A stretch of 64,000 nucleotides of DNA from Streptomyces caeruleatus (GTDB lineage Bacteria > Actinomycetota > Actinomycetes > Streptomycetales > Streptomycetaceae), in NCBI RefSeq assembly GCF_001514235.1, contig NZ_KQ948943.1, forward strand, positions 80,445 through 144,444, read 5' to 3'. The position numbers were made by a program, and so were the translations under genes. Position 1 is the first letter of the stretch. Every line of letters begins with the position of its first letter. Under the pieces are notes generated by a model that did no database searches, was not told the origin of the DNA, and saw only the letters and a program-made list of their open reading frames with translations. Of this stretch, positions 15,806 to 22,562 are shown in pieces.

Positions 15806-18655
15806 ATGTCCTCGCTGACGTACGACCTCACACTGGCCGGTCTGTCGGTCGGCGGCGCCGCCGCGCTCACCGGGATCGGCCTGGTCGTGACGTACCGGGC
15901 GACCGGCGTGCTGAACTTCGCGCACGGCGCCATCGCCATGGTGTGCGCGTACGCGCTGCGCGGTTGCGTGGTCGAGTGGGGCTGGCCGCTGTGGGCGGGC
16001 GCGACGGTGACGCTGCTGGTCCTGGCGCCCGGCATCGGGGTGGTGCTGGAACGGTTCGTCTTCCGCCCGCTGGCCGTCCTGGGCGGCGACCCGGCGCAGA
16101 CCCTGGTCGCGTCCATCGGCGTGTTCGTGCTGCTGGTGGGCGGCGCGGTGCTGCTCTGGGGCCAGGGGGCACGGGACGACGCGCCGGAACTGGTGTCGGC
16201 GGACCCGTGGGGCCAACTGGCGGTGGCGCTGCTGCTGGCGGCCGGTGTCACGGCGGTCATCCGCTGGACGCGCTTCGGCCGCGAACTGCGCGCCGTGGTG
16301 GACGACCGGCAACTGGCCGTCCTCGGGGGTATCGACGCGGACCGGGTGGCGGCGGCGGGCTGGGCCTTCGGCTCGTTCACGGCGGGCCTGACGGGCGTCC
16401 TGCTGGCGCCGTACGTGCGTCTGGACCCGTACGGCATGCCGCTGCTGGTCATGGAGGTCGTCGCGGTCGCGGTGGCCGCCCGGATGCGCAGCCTGCCGGT
16501 CGCGGTACTGACGGCCGTGACGATCGGGGTCGCCCAGAGCCAGCTGACGCGCCTGCACCCGTCCGGCTGGGGCGCACCCCTCCTCCAAGCCGTCGGCACG
16601 AACCTCTTCGTCGTCGCCCTGCTGATCGCGGCCCTGGCCCTCCCCCCGGTCGGCGCCCGCGACGCCCTGCCCCGCACGGCCACCGCGCGCGTACCGACAC
16701 CTCCGGGCGCCTGGATCGTGGCGCTCGTGCTCTTCCTCCTCCCCCTCGGCTTCGCGGGCTCGGACCTGCATACGTCGGTGCAGGTGCCGGCGCTGGCCGT
16801 GGTGCTCCTGTCCCTGGTGGTCGTCACGGGCCGCGGCGGCCAGATCTCCCTCGGCCAAGCGGCCTACGCGGGCCTCGGCGCCCTGTTCACGGCCCTGCTG
16901 GCGGCGGGCCGCCTCCCGGGCCTGCCCCGCCTGCCGGAGCTCGCGGCCCTGACCCTGGCGGTCGTCCTGGTGGCTCCCCTGGGCCTGCTCACCGGCTGGC
17001 CCGCGATCAGCCGCCGGGGCCTGGCGTTGGCGCTGGTGACCTTCGCGGTCGGCGTCGGCGTGAGCCGCTTCGTCTTCACCCAGCCGTACGCGATCTCGGG
17101 CCTCTCCCTGAACCGCCCGGCGGGCTTCGAGGGCGACCGCGCGTACTACGTCCTCGAACTGCTGCTCCTCGGCGCCGCCCTCCTCACGACCTGGCTGCTG
17201 CGCCGGGGCCGCACGGGCCGGGCCCTGGCCGCGATGCGCGACCACGAGTCCGGGGCATCGGCGGCAGGCGTCCAGGTCCCCTCCCTCAAACTCCTGGCCT
17301 TCGTCGCGGGCGCCGCCCTCGCAGCCCTGGGCGGCGGCCTGCTCGGCATGGGCCTGCGCGCCTTCGACCCGTCCGCCTACGACCCCGTCCGCGGCCTCCT
17401 CTGGTTCGCCGCGGTCATCGTCCTCGGCGCCGACAGCACCCTCGGCGCCCTGGCCGCCGCAGCCCTCCTGGTCGGCCTCGACGCAGGCACCCGCGGCGGC
17501 GTGGCAGCGGCCCTGATCGGCATCCTGGCGGCACTGGTGGGCCGCTTCCCCGAGGGCCCGCACGAGGCATGGCGGTCCCGCAGGAGGCGGAGGACGGGGT
17601 TGACGCCGCTGGGGATGGGGGTGCGCGGGCGGTTGCGGCAGGTGGGGCGGGGGGTTACGCCCGGGCGGAGCTTCACGGGGCTGACGGGCCCGACAGGCCC
17701 GACAGGCCCGACAGGCCCGACAGGCCCGACAGCGTCAGGCGTAGCGCGGCGGACGCTCTCCACTCCGGCCAGCCCCTCAGGCCCCAGCCCCGCAGACCCC
17801 AGCCCGACAGCGACCCCCCACCCGGCCGCGGCCGCCGACGGCGCTGAACCCCCACAAGGGCCACCCGCACCCGACGACGAAAGCAGCACGGGTGGTGCGG
17901 GTGGGACCCCCAACGCGGCCGAAGGCCGCGTGCCCACCCACACACCCGCACCAGAACCCACCCCCCTCACCACCCACCACCTCCAGGCCCACTACAACGG
18001 CTTCACCGCCCTCGACGACGTGACCGTCACCGTCCCACCCGGCAGGGTCACCGCCGTCATCGGCCCCAACGGCGCAGGCAAATCCACCCTGTTCCACTGC
18101 CTCGCCGGCACCCACCACCCCACCCACGGCCAAGTCCACCTGGGCCCCCACGACATCACCCACCTCCCCGCACACACCCGCACCCGCCTGGGCATCGCCC
18201 GCACCTTCCAGCAACTCGCCGTCTTCCCCTCCCTGACCGTCGCCGAGAACGTCCGCGTAGGCGCCGAGCAGGGAAGAACCCGAGACCCGTCCGCCGTCGA
18301 ACGTTCCCTCCGACTCCTGGGACTCGACGGCCCCGTGAGAGCTCTCCCCGCAGCAGACCTCCCCACCGGCACACTGAGACGCGTAGAACTGGCCAGAGCC
18401 CTCGCGGGCAACCCGCGCGTACTGCTCCTCGACGAGCCCGCCGCCGGCCTCGACACCGCCGAAGTCACCGCACTGACCCGCGTCCTGAAGGCCCTCGCCG
18501 CCGACGGCATGGCCCTGCTGGTCGTCGAACACGACCTGGACCTGGTCGCCGACGTCGCCGACACCGTGCACGTCATGGCGGCGGGCCGCATCATCGCCTC
18601 GGGCCCTCCCGACCGCGTCCTCGACACGGCAGGCCCCCAGGAGCCCCCCGCATGA
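15806..18655 (+). CDS. LivH-LivM-LivG fusion: two permease domains and an ATPase of a Liv-type ABC importer in one polypeptide
   Basis: 949 residues carrying three normally separate subunits. Residues 1-285 are a LivH permease (ATGVLNFAHGAIAM near the N-terminus), about 320-585 a LivM permease (GRGGQISLGQAAYAGLGA) and about 700-945 a LivG ATPase. A disordered linker (590-700), rich in Pro, Thr and Gly and containing five Gly-Pro-Thr triplets (628-642), joins the last two. The ATPase has Walker A GPNGAGKST (753-761), Walker B VLLLDEP and the H-loop VEHD. The signature region reads LPTGT (852-856) followed by LRRVELARAL, where LivG proteins usually have a LSYGQ/LAYGQ-like sequence. The stop overlaps the livF start by 4 nt. 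It should import an amino acid or amide-type solute with the lipoprotein at 13338. Confidence 0.9.
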   Translation: MSSLTYDLTLAGLSVGGAAALTGIGLVVTYRATGVLNFAHGAIAMVCAYALRGCVVEWGWPLWAGATVTLLVLAPGIGVVLERFVFRPLAVLGGDPAQTLVASIGVFVLLVGGAVLLWGQGARDDAPELVSADPWGQLAVALLLAAGVTAVIRWTRFGRELRAVVDDRQLAVLGGIDADRVAAAGWAFGSFTAGLTGVLLAPYVRLDPYGMPLLVMEVVAVAVAARMRSLPVAVLTAVTIGVAQSQLTRLHPSGWGAPLLQAVGTNLFVVALLIAALALPPVGARDALPRTATARVPTPPGAWIVALVLFLLPLGFAGSDLHTSVQVPALAVVLLSLVVVTGRGGQISLGQAAYAGLGALFTALLAAGRLPGLPRLPELAALTLAVVLVAPLGLLTGWPAISRRGLALALVTFAVGVGVSRFVFTQPYAISGLSLNRPAGFEGDRAYYVLELLLLGAALLTTWLLRRGRTGRALAAMRDHESGASAAGVQVPSLKLLAFVAGAALAALGGGLLGMGLRAFDPSAYDPVRGLLWFAAVIVLGADSTLGALAAAALLVGLDAGTRGGVAAALIGILAALVGRFPEGPHEAWRSRRRRRTGLTPLGMGVRGRLRQVGRGVTPGRSFTGLTGPTGPTGPTGPTGPTASGVARRTLSTPASPSGPSPADPSPTATPHPAAAADGAEPPQGPPAPDDESSTGGAGGTPNAAEGRVPTHTPAPEPTPLTTHHLQAHYNGFTALDDVTVTVPPGRVTAVIGPNGAGKSTLFHCLAGTHHPTHGQVHLGPHDITHLPAHTRTRLGIARTFQQLAVFPSLTVAENVRVGAEQGRTRDPSAVERSLRLLGLDGPVRALPAADLPTGTLRRVELARALAGNPRVLLLDEPAAGLDTAEVTALTRVLKALAADGMALLVVEHDLDLVADVADTVHVMAAGRIIASGPPDRVLDTAGPQEPPA
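17687..17731 (+). repeat. Five perfect 9-bp tandem repeats encoding Gly-Pro-Thr triplets
   Basis: The unit GGCCCGACA is repeated five times without mismatch inside the linker of the fused Liv transporter, giving a collagen-like (Gly-Pro-Thr)5. An imperfect copy precedes it. Such a tract is prone to length change in steps of three residues. Confidence 0.9.
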
Positions 18656-19371
18656 CCCCGAACCCGCCCACGCCCGCGCCCGCGCCCGCGCCCGCGACCA
18701 AGATCTCCCTGCACAACGCGCGCGTGCGCTACGGCCCCTTGGAGGCCCTCCACGGCGTCACCCTCACCGCCCCCGGCCCCGGCCTCACCGTGCTGCTGGG
18801 CCGCAACGGCTCCGGCCGTACGACCGCCCTGCGTGCCCTCGCCGGAACCGTGCCCCTGTCCGGCGGCGCGGTGTTCTGGGACGGCACCGACGTGACCCGT
18901 GTGCCCGCGCACGAGCGGGCCCGCCGCGGACTGTGCCTGGTCCCCGAACGGCAGGCGGTGTTCGCCTCCCTCACCGTGCGCGAGCACCTCGAACTCGCGG
19001 CCGGTTCGTACGACATCGCCCTCGACGCCTATCCCGGCCTCGAACCCCTCCTCATCCGCCGCGCCGGCACCCTGTCCGGCGGCGAGCAGCGCATGCTCGC
19101 CCTCTCCCGTGCCCTGTCGGCACGCGCGCGTGTCGTGCTCGTGGACGAGCCCACGCAGGGCATGTCACCCACGGTGGCCGCTCGCACGTACAGGCTGCTG
19201 AGCGAACTCCACGCGTGTGTGGTCGTCGCCGAGCAACGACTGCCGCCCGTCCTGCACGGCCGGGCGGCACTCGTCCACGAACTGCGGCGCGGCGCGGTCG
19301 TGTTCAGCGGCGAGTCGGGCGAATGGGAGCGCCGTGCCGCGCGCCGAACCGGGTCGATCCCTTCCGGATGA
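18652..19371 (+). CDS. LivF-type ATPase with Walker A lysine replaced by arginine
   Basis: A 239-residue ABC ATPase, the second nucleotide-binding subunit of the Liv-type importer. A short Pro-Ala N-terminal extension precedes the domain. The P-loop reads GRNGSGRTT (50-58), with Arg56 (codon CGT at 18817) in place of the lysine that holds the ATP beta and gamma phosphates. The signature LSGGE (141-145), Walker B VVLVDEP and the LivF-typical VAEQ in place of the H-loop histidine are intact. ATG overlaps the upstream stop (ATGA), implying translational coupling. With the fused LivG, only one of the two ATP sites should be fully canonical. Confidence 0.9.
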   Translation: MTPNPPTPAPAPAPATKISLHNARVRYGPLEALHGVTLTAPGPGLTVLLGRNGSGRTTALRALAGTVPLSGGAVFWDGTDVTRVPAHERARRGLCLVPERQAVFASLTVREHLELAAGSYDIALDAYPGLEPLLIRRAGTLSGGEQRMLALSRALSARARVVLVDEPTQGMSPTVAARTYRLLSELHACVVVAEQRLPPVLHGRAALVHELRRGAVVFSGESGEWERRAARRTGSIPSG

Positions 19372-19930
19372 GCGTCGACCCCTTCCGGATGAGCAGCGAG
19401 GTCTTCTCCGTCAGCTGCTCCGTGACGCTCTGTTTGGCCATGTCCAGGCGGCCCTTGAGCCCGTACCGCCTGGAGCAGTGCGGCCACGCACCCCATCCCT
19501 GCGAGGCCGCCACCTTCCGGGCGATCGCGATCTGCTGCTGACGGGTGGCGAGATCCGCCCGTTCGGCGTACTTCGTCCCGCCGAAAGCCTCCCAGGTCGA
19601 CTGCGAGAACTGCAGCCCCCCGTAGTGGCCGTTGCCGGTGTTGATGTGCCAGTTCCCGCCGCTCTCGCACTTGGCGACGCAGCCCCAGGGCCATTGGTCC
19701 TTGGCACACTCGTACGCCACGCGTTTGGGCGGCGGTCCGGGGGCCGGTCGCGGCGCCGTATGACTGGCGCGGGTGGCATATGTGGCGCGCGCTGTGTGCG
19801 TCGCGTGTGTGGCGTTCGACGGACGCGTCACCTGCGTGGCGTTCGACGCGTGCGTGGCGTTCGACGTTCCCGGAGCCACGGCGGTGAACAGGGCGGCGAC
19901 CAGGACGATCTTGAGCGGTGTGCATTTCAT
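19304..19930 (-). CDS. Secreted Rpf-type transglycosylase-like protein
   Basis: A 208-residue exported protein. Signal peptide at 1-25 (KIVLVAALFTAVAPGTSNA). Residues 25-60 are a Thr/Ala/His-rich low-complexity tract of NATH and similar units. The resuscitation-promoting-factor domain covers about 75-155: WGCVAKCESGGNWHINTG, with the catalytic Glu of CESGG, then GGLQFSQSTWEAFGG and WGAWPHC. Rpf enzymes cleave peptidoglycan glycan strands and promote germination or growth. The C-terminus continues past the domain into the antisense of livF and contains a duplicated LIRKGST. The neighbour on the same strand is a second Rpf gene. Confidence 0.85.
   Translation of the reverse strand: MKCTPLKIVLVAALFTAVAPGTSNATHASNATQVTRPSNATHATHTARATYATRASHTAPRPAPGPPPKRVAYECAKDQWPWGCVAKCESGGNWHINTGNGHYGGLQFSQSTWEAFGGTKYAERADLATRQQQIAIARKVAASQGWGAWPHCSRRYGLKGRLDMAKQSVTEQLTEKTSLLIRKGSTLIRKGSTRFGARHGAPIRPTRR
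19353..19394. repeat. 21-bp tandem duplication across the livF stop codon
   Basis: GTCGATCCCTTCCGGATGAGC (19353-19373) is repeated as GTCGACCCCTTCCGGATGAGC (19374-19394), one mismatch. The livF TGA lies in the first copy. On the minus strand the duplication gives two (L)IRKGST units at the end of the Rpf protein. Confidence 0.9.
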
Positions 19931-20046
19931 ATGAGCACGCTAGGCAGCTTATTGCGACCTTCCGGGGCGGCGCGTCCGACGGGAGCGGGTGCCCCACCCG
20001 GTCGGCGGACCGGGCGGGGCACGGTGCCCTGGCCAGGGAGCGACAC

Positions 20047-20718
20047 TCAGAGTTCGAGACGCTGCCCGGGCACGATCAGATGGGGATCAGCGCCGATGAC
20101 GGACTGGTTGGCGGCGTAGAGCTGCCGCCAGGTGGTCCCGTGCCGGGCGGCGATGCCGCTCAGCGTGTCGCCCGTACGGACGGTGTAGTCCCCGCGGGAC
20201 GAGCTGCGGTTCGTGTGCCCCGCCGAACGCTCCGGCGTCTGCGCCGAAGTGGACGGGGCCGCCTTGGGTGCGGAGGGGGCCGAGCCGGCGGCGGAAGCCG
20301 CGGGTGCGCTCCCGGACGCTCCGGCCCGGGCCGAACAGGTCGGCCACGCGCCCCATCCCTGGGCGCGCTGCACCTTGGTCGCCACGGCGATCTGCTGGTC
20401 CTTGCTCGCCCGGTCGGCCGTCGGCGCGTACGCCGTGCCGCCGTAGGCGCGCCAGGTGGAGGCGGCGAACTGCAGTCCGCCGTAGTAGCCGTTGCCGGTG
20501 TTGATGTGCCAGTTGCCGCCGCTCTCGCACTGGGCGATGCGGTCCCACACTGCGCTGTCCGCCGCCGCGGCGTTGCCGGTCGCGGCCAGCAGCCCGAGCG
20601 GAGCGAGCAGTGCCGCTCCAGCGAGGACCGCCGTCGTACGGGTCCGGTTCCCGTTCGGAGCCGAAGCCTTCGGCGCCTTCCGAGTGTTGTCGCGCGTGTT
20701 ATCGGCACATTCGGACAT
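20047..20718 (-). CDS. Secreted Rpf-type transglycosylase with LysM domain
   Basis: A 223-residue exported enzyme. From ATG 20718, an Arg/Lys-rich n-region is followed by AVLAGAALLAPLGLLAATG and a cleavage site near AAAADS. The Rpf domain (WDRIAQCESGGNWHINTG, catalytic Glu in CESGG) covers about 55-130, then an Ala/Ser/Pro linker and a C-terminal LysM domain (YTVRTGDTLSGIAARHG ... LIVPGQRLEL). LysM should hold the enzyme on peptidoglycan or chitin while Rpf cleaves the glycan. GAGAGGGA precedes the ATG. The architecture is that of Streptomyces RpfA/RpfD-type proteins, active at spore germination. A long leader with strong potential secondary structure lies upstream. Confidence 0.9.
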   Translation of the reverse strand: MSECADNTRDNTRKAPKASAPNGNRTRTTAVLAGAALLAPLGLLAATGNAAAADSAVWDRIAQCESGGNWHINTGNGYYGGLQFAASTWRAYGGTAYAPTADRASKDQQIAVATKVQRAQGWGAWPTCSARAGASGSAPAASAAGSAPSAPKAAPSTSAQTPERSAGHTNRSSSRGDYTVRTGDTLSGIAARHGTTWRQLYAANQSVIGADPHLIVPGQRLEL

Positions 20719-21254
20719 GTAGTTCCCTCTCGAAGCACTCGGGGTCCCCCAAGGCTGGACGCCACTCGCCACGCCATGGGGCGGGTGAGCGGCGCGGCCC
20801 CGTCCGCCGGAGGTGGTGCTGTGCGCTGGCTGGTGCGGTTCGGCGGACGTACCCGAGCGGTGCTCGTTGCACACGGCCGAGGAATCTAGGGACAGCGGCC
20901 GTTCGGCATCAACCAACTCCTTGTCACTCCAGGCCAGTTCGCCGTTACCCCAGGTATCGGCGATTTTCGGCCACCCACTTCATTCGCTGATTTCAGGATT
21001 TGTCGACCAGACCCCCTGACGATCTGTGACACACCACACGCAACCAACCTCCTTTGTTCTCCGAGGAGTTGACCGTGAGTGGGCGATTCCGCACCGGGCG
21101 TGACGGTGCGCGATGGATGGTTCGATTCCGTTCGCCGTGGTGCGTGACTCCCGCCACAGATCGTCCGTTGTCTTCTTCATGAGCCCGGGAGCCGCCCGGT
21201 TCACGGGCCGGGAGCCACCCGGCCCCGCCACGCCACATCCCGAGGGAGCCACCC
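20719..21254. other. Long divergent intergenic region containing a structured leader of the Rpf-LysM gene
   Basis: These 536 bp separate the Rpf-LysM gene from the hypothetical gene at 21255. The half next to rpf has a perfect 9-bp stem, CGTCCGCCG (20801-20809) with CGGCGGACG (20841-20849), and smaller CGAGC/GCTCG hairpins near 20855-20870, suggesting a long folded 5' leader. I looked for the c-di-AMP (ydaO) riboswitch known upstream of some rpf genes but could not see its conserved 3' core. The other half holds a short candidate ORF (21075-21182). Confidence 0.4.
21075..21182 (+). CDS. Candidate small protein, 35 residues
   Basis: GTG start with GAGGAG at 6 nt spacing, an almost ideal ribosome binding site, followed by 35 codons ending in TGA 72 bp before the next gene. 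The product is basic (several Arg and Trp, one Cys) and matches nothing I recognise. It could be an upstream ORF or leader peptide of the gene at 21255. The ribosome binding site is the only strong evidence. Confidence 0.3.
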   Translation: MSGRFRTGRDGARWMVRFRSPWCVTPATDRPLSSS

Positions 21255-22037
21255 GTGCCGCGCATGCTCGACGTCAGCGACGAGGTACGTGCCGAGATCG
21301 GCGACGAAGAGGCCGACCGGCTGCTCGCCGGAGAGAACGCCCCGGGCAGTTACGACTGCACCTCCTGCCGCACCCCGGGCGACTCCGAACAGGAGCGCAC
21401 CAGCACCGTCCTGTTCATCGGGGACGAGACCGCAGTCCTCGCCTTCGCCCACGCCACCTGCCTGCCCTCCCAGGTCGTCCAGGTCACCGAGGAGCAGCTG
21501 CGGGGCGCCGTGAAGTCCATCACCGGTGACCGCGTCGATCTGGAGCCGGAGACGATCGTGCCGGAGCAGGCCGTGCTCGGCGTGACCAGCGGGCTGGTGC
21601 TGATCGCCGGGGAGCTGCACCCCGCCCTGGTCGTGGAGCCGACCGGGCCCATCGTGCGCCCCGGGGCGGTCGACGCCGGGGACGACTTCCTGCCGCTGCT
21701 CATCGAGCAGGGGTTCATGCCGGTGACGGAACTGACCGATGTGCCGCCGGTGCTGCACGGCTGGTCGGTACTGCTGGCGATGGGGCAGCTGCACGCGGTG
21801 CTGCAGCCGGGGCCGAACGGGAGCCAGCCCGTCGCCTGGTGGCAGGCGCATCAGCCGCTTCAGGTGACCGACGGCTGGCGGGCCGCCGCCAACAAGCACC
21901 AGCAGGTGCTGATGTTCGCGGCGCCGGTGGGGTCCATCGGACGCCAGCCCCGGGAGGATCTGTTGCGGGACGCGTTGGACAAGGCGGCGGCGAACGGGAA
22001 GTTGGTGGGGGCGGCTCTGCCTCTGGCGGGAACCTGA
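21255..22037 (+). CDS. Conserved hypothetical protein
   Basis: A 260-residue soluble protein of unknown function. It opens with an acidic segment, then DCTSCRTPGD with a C-x2-C pair, a region VLFIGDETAVLAFAHATC and a long alpha/beta part. Trp-rich PVAWWQAHQP occurs near residue 195. There is no signal peptide or membrane segment. GAGGGAG upstream supports the GTG at 21255, although ATG 21264 is possible. It precedes another hypothetical gene 100 bp on, separated by an intergenic repeat. I recall such proteins as Streptomyces-specific; no function can be given. Confidence 0.7.
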   Translation: MPRMLDVSDEVRAEIGDEEADRLLAGENAPGSYDCTSCRTPGDSEQERTSTVLFIGDETAVLAFAHATCLPSQVVQVTEEQLRGAVKSITGDRVDLEPETIVPEQAVLGVTSGLVLIAGELHPALVVEPTGPIVRPGAVDAGDDFLPLLIEQGFMPVTELTDVPPVLHGWSVLLAMGQLHAVLQPGPNGSQPVAWWQAHQPLQVTDGWRAAANKHQQVLMFAAPVGSIGRQPREDLLRDALDKAAANGKLVGAALPLAGT

Positions 22038-22042
22038 GGGCG

Positions 22043-22094
22043 CCCGCTCAGCGGGGACCCGCACATCGACACAGCCCCGCGCCCCTTCGGGGCG
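22043..22094 (-). repeat. Dispersed intergenic repeat, copy R2 (TGTCGATG subtype)
   Basis: On the minus strand it begins CGCCCCGAAGGGGCGCGGGG, then CTGTGTCGATGTGCGG. The same order of blocks is seen at 40548-40599. It sits directly after the stop codon of the hypothetical gene at 21255. Confidence 0.75.
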
Positions 22095-22138
22095 ATACCC
22101 GGCCGCATCTCTTCCCGTGCCGGGTCGTTTGGACATAC

Positions 22139-22492
22139 GTGCATGCATACGACGTTCCCCGCCACCAGGGCGGCCCCTCGCCCACGCCGATCTACGACGC
22201 GCTCTACGCCGAGTACGTCAAGTCCTTCCGTTCGCTGCCGGGTGATCGCAGCGGTGAGGAGGACCTGGGGTTCGTCGCGTTCGGGAACATCCAGCGCAGT
22301 ACCGGCACGTACGGCGGCCATCGCCCGGGGTCGTTCAGCAGCTCGTACAGTGCCTACAGCGCGGGCGCCCACAGCGCCCGGCACGGCAACAACCAGCAGC
22401 CGCAGTGGCAGCGCGTCGGCCACATCGGTCCGCAGGGCAACACGGGGATGCACCACGTCCCGGCCGCGCTGCCGCCGGCGCGCAGAGGCTGA
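22139..22492 (+). CDS. Conserved hypothetical protein, Ser/Tyr/His-rich
   Basis: A 117-residue protein from GTG 22139. The N-terminal half is conserved-looking (PTPIYDALYAEYVKSFR, GEEDLGFVAFG), while the second half is a low-complexity stretch rich in Ser, Tyr, Gly, His and Gln. There is no membrane segment. The start is uncertain, because no clear ribosome binding site precedes it and the region just upstream is repeat-like. It lies between a dispersed repeat and the terminator shared with der. Function unknown. Confidence 0.6.
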   Translation: MHAYDVPRHQGGPSPTPIYDALYAEYVKSFRSLPGDRSGEEDLGFVAFGNIQRSTGTYGGHRPGSFSSSYSAYSAGAHSARHGNNQQPQWQRVGHIGPQGNTGMHHVPAALPPARRG

Positions 22493-22505
22493 ACAGACTG
22501 AACAC

Positions 22506-22542
22506 GACGGAAGGGCGGCCCGCTGAGGGCCGCCCTTCCGTC
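22506..22542. terminator. Strong bidirectional terminator between hypothetical gene and der
   Basis: A perfect 16-bp stem (GACGGAAGGGCGGCCC and its complement) with the 5-nt loop GCTGA lies between two convergent genes. Confidence 0.9.
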
Positions 22543-22562
22543 ATGTCGGCTGCTGCTCGCCG

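Noticed and set aside
20719..21060. c-di-AMP (ydaO) riboswitch upstream of the Rpf-LysM gene
   Set aside because: I searched by eye for the conserved GGGTGAA and ACAGCTAACC-GTAGGC core on the minus strand and did not find it. Only general hairpins are present.
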